DNA from: an uncultured Eubacteriales bacterium
GTDB lineage: Bacteria > Bacillota > Clostridia > Lachnospirales > Anaerotignaceae
Direction: 5' to 3'
NCBI GenBank assembly: GCA_934256695.1
Contig: CAKQPE010000050.1
Coordinates: 1-13,312 of the forward strand
DNA: 13,312 bases
A model generated the notes under the pieces. That model saw only the letters and a program-made list of their open reading frames with translations, was not told the origin of the DNA and did not search any database. How positions within the stretch are numbered: position 1 is the first letter of the stretch; the number at the start of each line of letters is the position of its first letter. The position numbers and the translations under genes are program-made. Of this stretch, positions 1 to 7,342 are shown one piece after another.

Positions 1-23
1 TAGACTGACATGGGGGTGTTATT

Positions 24-416
24 ATGTTTGAAAATCTTACTCCTGATGGAAAAATTAAAACCATCAGATACCTTAAAGCAACACATGAGGATTTTGACAA
101 ACTGGTAAAGGAAGGCAAAAAAATGCTCAAGGACATAGACTCTATGGAGGAAAAAACACATATTTCTCCTATAGAGGCTGAAAAAATGGCAGAGGAAAAT
201 CCTAAGCAGGAAATAGAGGTTGACGGCGAGAAAAAGACGGCTTTCTGGCTCTATACCTATTACATGAACAAAAAATCCATACTGGAAGGCTATAACAGAG
301 CCTATAAGTTCCTTATGGAGGAAGGTGTTGATGAGCTTCTTCTTACAATAGGTGTAGGCAGTGACAGCTATGATTACAACTTCTACAAATTCTGTCTTGA
401 TACATTTGATGCTTAA
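24..416 (+). CDS. Small acidic protein of unknown function
   Basis: This 130-residue protein is not one I recognise. It has no signal peptide or membrane segment and looks cytoplasmic. The N-terminal half is rich in Lys and Glu and probably helical (about residues 15-70). The C-terminal half is more aromatic (FWLYTYYMNKK, then a Tyr/Phe-rich end). The start is supported by a G-rich ribosome binding site, GGGGGTG at 12-18, five bases before the ATG. A strong terminator follows about 30 bases after the stop, so this is the end of a transcription unit whose promoter lies left of the window. The frame is clean and its codon use is ordinary for the window, so I believe it is a real gene, but I propose no function. 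Confidence 0.8.
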   Translation: MFENLTPDGKIKTIRYLKATHEDFDKLVKEGKKMLKDIDSMEEKTHISPIEAEKMAEENPKQEIEVDGEKKTAFWLYTYYMNKKSILEGYNRAYKFLMEEGVDELLLTIGVGSDSYDYNFYKFCLDTFDA

Positions 417-448
417 TATTTAATGTTTCAAAAATTCATATAATCATA

Positions 449-482
449 AAAAGCAATCCAAGTTATTTTGGGTTGCTTTTTT
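449..482 (+). terminator. Rho-independent terminator after the first gene
   Basis: The sequence AAAAGCAATCC (449-459) pairs with GGGTTGCTTTT (470-480), one pair being a G-T wobble, across a ten-base loop. The descending arm ends in a run of T. It lies about 30 bases after the stop of the small acidic protein gene. Confidence 0.88.
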
Positions 483-557
483 GATGCTTGAAATAAAATA
501 CAATTTTACAGGCAGATTAAAAATTATTACGGTTTGATTAATATTAATTCTTACAAA

Positions 558-586
558 TTGACTTTTGAAAATGACGGTTATATATT
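558..586 (+). promoter_or_regulatory. Sigma-A-type promoter for the two exported-protein genes
   Basis: A -35 element TTGACT (558-563) and a -10 element TATATT (581-586) are separated by exactly 17 bases. Transcription would start near 593, giving a leader of about 35 bases that contains the AAGGAGG site (614-620) of the gene at 628. It lies downstream of the terminator at 449-482, as expected for a new transcription unit. Confidence 0.65.
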
Positions 587-627
587 CGGATTAAGGAGAT
601 GTTTAAGGAGAAAAAGGAGGTTATTTA

Positions 628-1773
628 ATGAAACGGTTATTGTTTGGATTGTTGGTATTTTTGGCATATTCGGGAAATATTTGCTATCTTGCTTCGGCAC
701 AAACTGGCGACACTGCCGTTATTTCTTTATCTGAAAAATATTCAGAAAGTGAACTTCTCAAAGGTTCAGATAAACTTGATTCATATTGGGACGAACTTGA
801 AATATGTCAGGTTGGTGTAAGAGCAAGTGAAGGAAAACTTTTTGTTGCGGTGTTTAATCTTAGCGATGAAAAGAAAGAAAAAATAAAAGAAATTTCGGGA
901 ATAAAAAATATTGACTTTGCTCAATATTCAAAAGACGATATTTGGGATTACGGAAAAACAGATAACAAAAAAACGTATGCCGAAGCTGTAAACAAATATA
1001 AAAATGAAACTGCGGATATTTCATTTACGGCAGAAAGCAATATTCTTACAATTAAAAATTCACAGGGAATATCAACAAAAAAGTTAAATGAAAATATTGC
1101 TTTTATTGAAAACGGAACAACATATATAAATCCGGAATATGTAGGTGATATTTTAGAACAGCCGGGATTTGTTTTTTATAACAATAAAAATACCGGTCTC
1201 GGATTAATGAAACTTTGTATTCTCCTTGATGAAGATTATAATACACTTGATAACTATTTTATTTTTAAATCGGGTGACAAATATATTAAGTTCAGTGACG
1301 GAAATATAAAAATGGGTGTTTCGCCTATAAGCAAGAATGGAAAACTATATATTCCTTTACGTGCGTTTTTAAATTCTGTAGGTATGCCCGATGACCAAAT
1401 AACCTACAGTGAAAAAAACATAACCGTAACATTAAAAGATGATTTTGTGAAAAATCTGAATACTGCAATTAAAGGCAGAAACGATAAATTTTTAAATGCC
1501 GCTTATATGAATGACGGAAAAGACTATATTGTATATGACGATGTATATTACAGCAATGAAAACAGTGACTACAAAAAATACATTTATAATTATATAAAAG
1601 AAAATTCCGATAAAAATTTTGATGAATATGCATTTGATTTGTCGGAAAACAATATGGGTACGGAAACTTTAATTGAACTTATACCGAAGGATATTTCACT
1701 AAATTATAAATATACAGCCGAATTTTATCTCAATAAGTTAGTACTTATAAGGAAGGTTGATAAGGTTGATTAA
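628..1773 (+). CDS. Exported protein with copper amine oxidase N-terminal-like domain
   Basis: This 381-residue protein begins with a clear Sec signal peptide (MKRLLFGLLVFLAYSG, probable cleavage after ASA at residue 24), so it acts outside the cytoplasmic membrane. Residues about 217-270 have the pattern of the copper amine oxidase N-terminal-like domain common in secreted clostridial proteins: a beta strand, then NGKLYIPLRAFLNSVG, then ITVTL. An earlier stretch at about 132-200 (ILTIKNSQG, ENGTTYINPEYV) may be a degenerate copy of the same fold. That domain is a structural module in such proteins and does not imply oxidase activity. The start is set by AAGGAGG at 614-620, seven bases before ATG. 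The stop overlaps the next gene by eight bases, so the two are probably translationally coupled. Coding DNA here is visibly richer in A+T codons than the dehydratase operon. No enzymatic function is evident. Confidence 0.85.
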   Translation: MKRLLFGLLVFLAYSGNICYLASAQTGDTAVISLSEKYSESELLKGSDKLDSYWDELEICQVGVRASEGKLFVAVFNLSDEKKEKIKEISGIKNIDFAQYSKDDIWDYGKTDNKKTYAEAVNKYKNETADISFTAESNILTIKNSQGISTKKLNENIAFIENGTTYINPEYVGDILEQPGFVFYNNKNTGLGLMKLCILLDEDYNTLDNYFIFKSGDKYIKFSDGNIKMGVSPISKNGKLYIPLRAFLNSVGMPDDQITYSEKNITVTLKDDFVKNLNTAIKGRNDKFLNAAYMNDGKDYIVYDDVYYSNENSDYKKYIYNYIKENSDKNFDEYAFDLSENNMGTETLIELIPKDISLNYKYTAEFYLNKLVLIRKVDKVD

Positions 1774-2767
1774 AAAAGCAATTTTTTCAACAATAACTTT
1801 TTTGATTGCAGGTTCGATGTTTTTATCATCTGTCTTTGCCGGTGAAGCCGAAACTATTGCCGTTGTAAACGGAAAGAATTGCGGTTCGGTTTATGAAATA
1901 AACAAAACGGCTGAAAAGGGCGGAGAAATAAATTTTGTTGATAATATTAATTTTCAGTCAATATTTAAAACTCCGAAACAGACGTCGGTAATTACAGGCA
2001 ATGGAAAAACTTTTCGTTGTTCATATATAATAATCGAAGGTGACGTTAAATTTGAAAATATAAATTTTATTTGTGACAATGATTTTTTTGACACAGGCGG
2101 AAACAAATTTGAAATAGGCGAAAATGTTTCTTTTGACGATAACGGAAAAGACCTTGTTTATAATATTACAGGCGGAGGAAACATTGTTCTCAAAAGCGGA
2201 AATTTTGACAGAATTATAGGCACTTCCGTTGATGAAATTCCCGATGAAAATTTTTATCTTACCGTTGACGGAAAAGATGTAAATATAGAAAATGTTGCCT
2301 GTTCATCGCAAGAAAATTATACAAAAAATATTTATGTTTCCGTAAAAAACGGAACTTTAAACGAGCTTGATACAAGCGGAGCTTCCGATTCGGCGGATAT
2401 TGAGGTTTACGGCGGAAAAGTAAACAGTATAATCTGCGGAAACAATACAAAACTTAAATTTAACGGTTACAATAATAATGTCGCTTCGGTAATATCCAAA
2501 GACGGAAATGTACTTAATATTATTGTTGAGAATGGATTTGCTCAGATAGATTCTTTTGAAGGAAAGGCTGAAATTCAGGTTGGAGAAAATGCGAAACTTG
2601 TTATGGGAAACCGTACTTTTGAATGTGGAAAATATAGTATAGGCGGTTCGGAAGTTAAAAGTACAATTAAAATACAGGATTTGTTAAACAATCCGATTTT
2701 TTCAAACTTGAAGAAGTCTTTACAGAGATTAAGAAATATAACGCAAAATAAAAATTTATTGGACTGA
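1766..2767 (+). CDS. Exported beta-repeat-like protein with probable TTG start
   Basis: This 333-residue protein has an N-terminal signal peptide (LIKKAIFSTITFLIAGS, probable cleavage after SSVFA). The mature part is rich in Asn, Gly and short alternating hydrophobic stretches such as GGNIVLKSGNF and VKNGTLNELDTSG, suggesting a beta-helix or adhesin-like fold. I do not recognise a family. There is no ATG near the start. TTG at 1766 lies nine bases after GGAAGG (1751-1756), whereas the alternative TTG at 1757 directly abuts that site, so 1766 is preferred. The gene overlaps the end of the upstream gene by eight bases and shares its promoter. Its last codons and stop fall inside the left edge of the hairpin repeat at 2743-2996, so the native C-terminus may have been altered by that element. 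Confidence 0.75.
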   Translation: MIKKAIFSTITFLIAGSMFLSSVFAGEAETIAVVNGKNCGSVYEINKTAEKGGEINFVDNINFQSIFKTPKQTSVITGNGKTFRCSYIIIEGDVKFENINFICDNDFFDTGGNKFEIGENVSFDDNGKDLVYNITGGGNIVLKSGNFDRIIGTSVDEIPDENFYLTVDGKDVNIENVACSSQENYTKNIYVSVKNGTLNELDTSGASDSADIEVYGGKVNSIICGNNTKLKFNGYNNNVASVISKDGNVLNIIVENGFAQIDSFEGKAEIQVGENAKLVMGNRTFECGKYSIGGSEVKSTIKIQDLLNNPIFSNLKKSLQRLRNITQNKNLLD

Positions 2768-2996
2768 TTAAAACCGTGGGACTCTGTCCCACACCCTGCG
2801 ATTTTTTGAAAAAAATCGAGTAAAACTTTTATCAAAACGCAATTACATTGCGTTTTTCGGGAAAAAATATATTGAATTATTCCAAAAATACCATGGCTCT
2901 GCCATGGTATTTTACAAAAGTTTAGGTCAAGCCTTTTCAAAGGCTTGTGGGGTATTGGGGCAACGCCCCAAGGTCTTAGAGAAATTTATATTTATT
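2743..2996. repeat. Composite mirrored six-hairpin repeat element
   Basis: Six hairpins lie in a row: A 2776-2792 (GTGGGAC, TCT loop, GTCCCAC), B 2799-2818, C 2834-2856, then C' 2885-2913, B' 2928-2947 and A' 2955-2971. Read on the opposite strand, the right half repeats the left half in order and spacing, including a shared AAACTTTT link (2823-2830 and the complement of 2916-2923) and a shared TTTGAAAA apex in B and B'. The stems of the two arms use different bases but pair perfectly, so the arms appear to be diverged inverted copies of one three-hairpin unit around a spacer of about 28 bases. Positions 2752-2793 match 13269-13310 at 41 of 42 bases, showing that it is dispersed. The right edge (2982-2996) is the exact complement of the 15 bases at 13260-13274, which helps place the boundary. 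No transposase is present. Confidence 0.82.
2834..2857 (+). terminator. Hairpin C of the repeat, possible terminator of the exported-protein operon
   Basis: AAAACGCAAT (2834-2843) pairs perfectly with ATTGCGTTTT (2847-2856) across a TAC loop and runs into T residues. It lies about 70 bases after the stop of the gene at 1766-2767, where no other terminator is evident. Its stem is A+T-rich, so efficiency is uncertain. Confidence 0.45.
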
Positions 2997-3775
2997 GATT
3001 GGATAAATATTAGCCATAGTATTTTCGACTGAAAAATGATATTGGTATAACAATGGTTTTTAAATTTTAAATAATTTTTAACAAAAAATACGATTAAAGT
3101 CAAAAATAAAAATTAAAAATCCGAAATGTAATATAAAATGTAAATCATATTTAGAGTATATATACATATATACTTTATATAAAGATTATATACAAAGATT
3201 AGATATATTTACATATTTATTGTTTTCGGATAATAAATAGACAAAAAAAGTCATACTTTAGTAAGAAATATGATTACTTATAGATAATTACACAACTTAT
3301 AATTAATTAAATTATTTAATGTAAAAACATAAAAAAGTTAGTAGAAAAATTATTTTATATTAGATAAAAAATTAACAAAATGTTTATATAAATTCGGGGT
3401 TGGAACAGAGTTGAGCAAATTTTTTGTTATTATAAAAATAATAACGTAAAAAAATTACGAAACTATAAGTTTTCAAACTGCAAAATTTTTTATTATGTGA
3501 TTTTGTTCAAAAATTACAGAAGTTTTTTGTATAAATATTACAATGTATGACTGATATTTTTAAGATTATAAATTTAAAATTGCATATATAAATACGATTT
3601 TTATGGTTTATACGGCAAAATCAACTTTAAATAAAGGCTTTTAAGAAATTTATAAACTGTTTTTAAAAGAACTGTTTTTTTGAATTATATGAATAAAAAT
3701 AAAGCAAAATAAATAAGAAATTTAGGACAGAGTTTAAGAAAAATTTCATTAAAGTTAAATATTTACGGTTTAGTA
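2997..3775. other. Gene-free, extremely A+T-rich intergenic region
   Basis: I see no plausible gene or RNA gene in this stretch of nearly 780 bases. It is far richer in A+T than the genes; 3301-3360 contains only five G or C bases. Structures present are a 20-base near-palindrome at 3155-3174 (AGTATATAT, AC, ATATATACT), a hairpin at 3426-3445 (GTTATTAT, AAAA, ATAATAAC) followed by a short one at 3445-3459, and a small G-rich patch near 3395-3415. It could hold upstream A-tract promoter elements or regulator sites for the dehydratase operon, a small RNA, or eroded coding DNA. The sequence alone does not decide among these. Confidence 0.6.
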
Positions 3776-3804
3776 TTGATTTTTCTTCTGGCAAAGGATA
3801 TAAT
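3776..3804 (+). promoter_or_regulatory. Promoter of the 2-hydroxyacyl-CoA dehydratase operon
   Basis: TTGATT (3776-3781) and a perfect TATAAT (3799-3804) are separated by 17 bases, in an A+T-rich upstream context. Transcription would begin near 3811, leaving a leader of close to 90 bases before the activator gene. I see no convincing riboswitch or attenuator in that leader, which ends in AAGGAGG at 3884-3890. Confidence 0.75.
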
Positions 3805-3898
3805 AAAGGCGTATGAAAGTTATTTTACTTTTTAGTTAAATTGATGACAAAGATGTGTTGTGTGTTATTGATTTAAACCACCGAAGGAGGAACTATAA

Positions 3899-4678
3899 AT
3901 GTACGTGTTAGGTTTAGATGTCGGCTCTGCTTCATCTAAAGTAGTTATACTTGATGATGACAAGAATATCGTATCTTCCAGCGTAGTTCAGGTTGGTACA
4001 GGTTCTTCTGGCCCGTCAAGAGCTCTTAACGAAGCATTGGGCAAAGTTAATCTTACACTTGATGATATGAAGAAAATAGTTGCTACAGGCTACGGAAGAT
4101 ATTCCTTTGAAAGAGCTGATAAGCAGATAAGCGAAATCAGCTGCCATGCAAAAGGTATATTCCATCTTGTGCCTACAGCAAGAACCATTATTGATATCGG
4201 CGGACAGGATGCAAAAGCAATACGTCTTGATGATAACGGTATGGTTTCACAGTTCTTTATGAATGATAAGTGCGCTGCCGGAACAGGCCGTTTCCTTGAT
4301 GTTATGGCAAGAGTACTTGAAATAAACATAACAGATATGGCCGATTATGACAGCAGAGCAACAGAGGTTGTAAACGTAAGCAGTACTTGTACTGTATTTG
4401 CGGAATCAGAGGTTATTTCGCATCTTTCAAACAATATTCCTAAAGAGAATATTATTGCAGGTATCCATGCGTCAGTTGCAAGTAAAGCTTGCGGTCTGGC
4501 CTACAGAGCGGGACTTGCTGATGATATAGTTATGAGCGGTGGAGTTGCTCAGAATGCCGGTGTTGTACGTGCAATAAGCAGAGAGTTAAGGAGACCAGTT
4601 ATAGTTGCTCCTAACCCACAGATTGCCGGAGCTCTCGGTGCAGCTTTGTTTGCTTATGATGAAGCCAAAAAACGTTAA
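3899..4678 (+). CDS. lcdC: 2-hydroxyacyl-CoA dehydratase activator ATPase (lactoyl-CoA dehydratase activator)
   Basis: This 259-residue protein is the ATP-dependent [4Fe-4S] activator (archerase) that injects one high-energy electron into a 2-hydroxyacyl-CoA dehydratase. It belongs to the BadF/BadG/BcrA/BcrD-type ASKHA ATPases. Visible motifs are the phosphate-binding loop DVGSASSK (7-14), GGQDAK (101-106), NDKCAAGTGRF with Cys125, STC with Cys164, and GGVAQN (214-219). Cys125 and Cys164 match the spacing of the two ligands per subunit that hold the shared cluster at the homodimer interface in HgdC. The length equals that of known activators. The start is fixed by AAGGAGG at 3884-3890, eight bases before ATG. 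It is first in a three-gene operon, 23 bases before the alpha subunit. Assignment as lcdC rather than hgdC or hadI rests on the neighbouring subunits; activators alone do not show substrate. Confidence 0.92.
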   Translation: MYVLGLDVGSASSKVVILDDDKNIVSSSVVQVGTGSSGPSRALNEALGKVNLTLDDMKKIVATGYGRYSFERADKQISEISCHAKGIFHLVPTARTIIDIGGQDAKAIRLDDNGMVSQFFMNDKCAAGTGRFLDVMARVLEINITDMADYDSRATEVVNVSSTCTVFAESEVISHLSNNIPKENIIAGIHASVASKACGLAYRAGLADDIVMSGGVAQNAGVVRAISRELRRPVIVAPNPQIAGALGAALFAYDEAKKR

Positions 4679-4701
4679 TTTTAAAGGAGAGAGGGATTAA
4701 A

Positions 4702-5979
4702 ATGAGTGAAACAGAAGGCATGAATGCAAAACAAAAATTAGGTTATTATACTCAGAAATTCTATGATGATGCATTTACTGCTCATGATAGAGGAGAATTT
4801 GTTTGTTGGTCAAGTTCTATTGCTCCGCCGGAAATTCTTGTAACAGCAGGTATCAACATTGTTTACCCTGAAAACCATGCAGCAGCAGTAGGTGCTAAGC
4901 ACGGTGCTCTCGAAATTCTTGAATTAGCTGAAAGAAAAGGCTATACAATGGACAACTGTTCATATTCAAGAATCAACCTTGCTTATATGGAACTTCTTGT
5001 TGAAGAAAAGAGAACAGGCAAGACACCTGAGGCTCTTGCTAAGCTTGATGAACTCAAGATACCAAGAATCCCATTACCTGATATTATTATCCTTTGTAAC
5101 AATATCTGCGAAGTTCTTCTTAAATGGTACGAAAACATTGCAGTAACACTTAATGTTCCTTGCATTATCATCGATGTTCCTTTCGTATACGAACTTCCTA
5201 TTCCACAGCGTTCTGTAGACTACGTTGTAGCACAGTTCAAGAGAGAAATCGAGCAGGTTGAAAAACTTACAGGCAAGCCTTTCGATTACGAAAAATTCGC
5301 AGAGGTTCAGGCTCAGACACAGCGTTCTATCGAAGCATGGGACAAAGCTATGGGCATGGCTTCAGTAGTTCCTTCACCTCTTAGTGGATTTGACGTATTC
5401 AACTTCATGGCTCTTATCGTTTGTGCTCGTTCACACTTCGCAGCAGAAGATACATTTACAACACTTGCAGCTGAACTTCAGGAAAAAGCAGATGCAGGCA
5501 TCGATGCATTCAAAGGCGGAGAAAAAACACGTATTGCTTGGGAAGGTATCGCAGTTTGGCCATATCTTTCATACACATACAAAGCTCTTAAAAACCGTGG
5601 CATGAACATGGTTGGTTCTACATATCCAAGTGCTTGGTCAACACACTATGAAGTAGGCGACCTTGAAGAAATGGCAAGAGGTTATATGAGATGTATCTAT
5701 AACAACGGCGTACAGAACAGAGCTGACGTTATCTCAGACATTATGAAGAATACACACTGTACAGGTATTCTTTACCACAACAACAGAAGCTGTAAGAACA
5801 TGGATATTATGACTCCTGAGGTTCAGCAGCTTGTTAAGGAAGCTACAGGTACACCTTACGCTACATTCGACGGCGACCAGACAGACCCACGTAACTTCTC
5901 AGAAGCTCAGTATGATACTCGTGTAGAGGCTCTTTCAGAAACAATGGAAAGCTTCATTGCATCTAAGGCAAATGCGTAA
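4702..5979 (+). CDS. lcdA: Lactoyl-CoA dehydratase alpha subunit (2-hydroxyacyl-CoA dehydratase family)
   Basis: This 425-residue protein is one subunit of the cytoplasmic iron-sulfur dehydratase that removes water from a (R)-2-hydroxyacyl-CoA by a ketyl-radical mechanism. From memory it aligns along its whole length with Clostridium propionicum LcdA: MSETEGMNAKQ at the start, VCWSSSIAPPE (34-44), DNCSYSR (84-90), TGILYHNNRSC (354-364) and FDGDQTDPRNFS (389-400). This favours (R)-lactoyl-CoA to acryloyl-CoA in the acrylate route to propionate. Candidate cluster cysteines are Cys86, Cys132 or Cys136, and Cys353. The matching N-terminus supports the start at 4702 over a second in-frame ATG at 4720; a purine-rich site lies at 4683-4695. 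The beta subunit follows 19 bases later. Codon choice (many AAC, TTC, GAC, ATC) suggests high expression. Related substrates such as 2-hydroxyglutaryl-CoA cannot be fully excluded. Confidence 0.9.
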   Translation: MSETEGMNAKQKLGYYTQKFYDDAFTAHDRGEFVCWSSSIAPPEILVTAGINIVYPENHAAAVGAKHGALEILELAERKGYTMDNCSYSRINLAYMELLVEEKRTGKTPEALAKLDELKIPRIPLPDIIILCNNICEVLLKWYENIAVTLNVPCIIIDVPFVYELPIPQRSVDYVVAQFKREIEQVEKLTGKPFDYEKFAEVQAQTQRSIEAWDKAMGMASVVPSPLSGFDVFNFMALIVCARSHFAAEDTFTTLAAELQEKADAGIDAFKGGEKTRIAWEGIAVWPYLSYTYKALKNRGMNMVGSTYPSAWSTHYEVGDLEEMARGYMRCIYNNGVQNRADVISDIMKNTHCTGILYHNNRSCKNMDIMTPEVQQLVKEATGTPYATFDGDQTDPRNFSEAQYDTRVEALSETMESFIASKANA

Positions 5980-5998
5980 TTAAGAGGAGGCGTGAACA

Positions 5999-7123
5999 AT
6001 GAGTAAAATTGATACAATATTATCTGAATTAACTGATATATCAAAACACCCAAGAAAAGCTATGGAAGATTTCAAAGCAAAAACAGGAAAAGGCGCTATA
6101 GGTGTCCTTCCTATTTACGCTCCTGAAGAAATCGTTTATGCAACAGGTTATCTTCCAATGGGAATCTGGGGTGCTACAAAGAAACAGATTTTAAAAGCTC
6201 CTACATGGCTTCCTGCATTTACTTGTTCAATAATGCAGTCAATAATGGAACTTGAAATGGAAGGCGCATATGATGACCTTGCAGCTGTAATCATTTCTTC
6301 ACCATGTGATACTCTTAAAACATTTGCTCAGAAATGGAAAGGTACATCACCTGTAATCCAGTTCGTTCATTCTCAGAACAGAGATATGGAAGCTTCTAAT
6401 GAATTCATGTATGAAGAATACAAAGTAATCAAAGAGAAACTTGAAAAGATTCTCGGCATTACAATTACAGACGAAGCTATCAACAATGCTATCGAAGTTT
6501 ACAACGAAAACAGAGCAACAATGAGACTTTTCTCAGATGTAGCTGCTATGTATCCACAGATCATTAAGCCATCTGTTCGTCATGCTGTTATTAAAGCAAG
6601 ACAGTTTATGGATAAAGCTGAACATACAAAGAAAGTTAAAGAACTTATCACTGAGCTTCTTGCACAGCCTGTTGTACCATTCAAGGGTAAAAAGATTGTT
6701 CTTACAGGTATTCAGGCAGAGCCTGACGAAGTTCTTGACATATTCGATGAATTCGGTATCGCTATCGTAGCCGATGACCTTGCTCAGGAATCAAGACAGT
6801 TCCGTACAGATGTACCTGCAGGCAACGACCCACTTTACAGACTTGCTAAACAGTGGCAGAACATTACAGCTTGTTCACTTGCTATCGACAGAGATAAGCC
6901 AAGAGGAAAATTCATTGTTGACCTCGTTAAAGAACACGGTGCTGACGCAGTTATCGTATGTATGATGAAATTCTGTGACCCTGAAGAATATGACTACCCA
7001 ATCCTTCTTGAAGACTTTGAAAAAGCTAACAACATCAAGAGCCTCAAGATTGAAATTGACCAGCAGTCTGAATCTTTCGAACAGATCAGAACAAGAGTAC
7101 AGTCATTTGTAGAAATGATGTAA
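5999..7123 (+). CDS. lcdB: Lactoyl-CoA dehydratase beta subunit (2-hydroxyacyl-CoA dehydratase family)
   Basis: This 374-residue protein is the partner subunit of the dehydratase encoded just upstream. From memory it matches C. propionicum LcdB closely: KTGKGAIGVLPIYAPEEIV (28-46), YLPMGIWGA (51-59), LPAFTCSIMQ (71-80), SPCDTLK (101-107), DDLAQESRQFR (259-269) and MMKFCDPEEYDYP (322-334), ending in the SFVEMM that is typical of that protein. Likely [4Fe-4S] ligands are Cys76, Cys103 and Cys326. GAGGAGG at 5984-5990 lies eight bases before ATG and fixes the start. It is the last gene of the operon and is followed by a strong terminator. No CoA-transferase or acryloyl-CoA reductase gene follows, so the other steps must be encoded elsewhere. 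The reading frame is intact with all expected cysteines, so the enzyme should be functional. Confidence 0.91.
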   Translation: MSKIDTILSELTDISKHPRKAMEDFKAKTGKGAIGVLPIYAPEEIVYATGYLPMGIWGATKKQILKAPTWLPAFTCSIMQSIMELEMEGAYDDLAAVIISSPCDTLKTFAQKWKGTSPVIQFVHSQNRDMEASNEFMYEEYKVIKEKLEKILGITITDEAINNAIEVYNENRATMRLFSDVAAMYPQIIKPSVRHAVIKARQFMDKAEHTKKVKELITELLAQPVVPFKGKKIVLTGIQAEPDEVLDIFDEFGIAIVADDLAQESRQFRTDVPAGNDPLYRLAKQWQNITACSLAIDRDKPRGKFIVDLVKEHGADAVIVCMMKFCDPEEYDYPILLEDFEKANNIKSLKIEIDQQSESFEQIRTRVQSFVEMM

Positions 7124-7166
7124 TAGAAGACGATTTTGAATTTTGTTCATAATCATAAATTTTAAT

Positions 7167-7202
7167 AAAACTCCCCAAAACTTTGTTTTGGGGAGTTTTT
7201 GT
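7167..7202. terminator. Strong bidirectional terminator between lcdB and apbE
   Basis: A perfect 15-base-pair stem (7167-7181 with 7185-7199) surrounds a TTT loop and contains CTCCCC/GGGGAG at its core. It ends in T on the plus strand and, read on the minus strand, is followed by TTTTATT. It therefore suits both the dehydratase operon and the convergent apbE gene. Confidence 0.93.
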
Positions 7203-7203
7203 T

Positions 7204-7264
7204 CACAAACAAGGTGAAAACTAACCCTTTCGTCACTGAGTGACAATTTCTGTTTTGATAAAAG
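7204..7264 (-). repeat. Possible degenerate fragment of the hairpin repeat
   Basis: On the minus strand this stretch reads CTTTTATCAAAAC (7264-7252), then a short spacer, then a mini-hairpin GTCAC, TCA, GTGAC (7244-7232). The same 13 bases occur at 2826-2838, directly before and into hairpin C of the composite repeat, so both position and layout agree. Thirteen matching A+T-rich bases alone could be chance, and the remaining sequence does not match. Confidence 0.3.
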
Positions 7265-7342
7265 ATTTATTCGTTTTTTTGTATTCACCGCCAATAAAAT
7301 GCTTTGAGTCATATAAATGCCGTTAATAAGCAGTTTAATTTT

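Noticed and set aside
534..734. 66-residue plus-strand open frame upstream of the gene at 628
   Set aside because: It runs through the promoter and ribosome binding site of the gene at 628 and overlaps its signal peptide in another frame. It has no ribosome binding site of its own.
628..1773. Copper amine oxidase enzyme
   Set aside because: Only the small N-terminal-like structural domain is present. The catalytic domain with its topaquinone site is absent.
2575..2940. 121-residue minus-strand open frame
   Set aside because: It is antisense to the end of the exported-protein gene and continues through the hairpin repeat, so it looks like a by-product of the repeat composition.
2743..2996. 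CRISPR array
   Set aside because: Hairpins recur, but there are no identical direct repeats with uniform unique spacers; the units are inverted and diverged copies.
3811..3898. Riboswitch or attenuator in the dehydratase operon leader
   Set aside because: The leader of close to 90 bases shows no known aptamer motif and no terminator-like stem followed by a T-run, only weak A+T-rich pairing.
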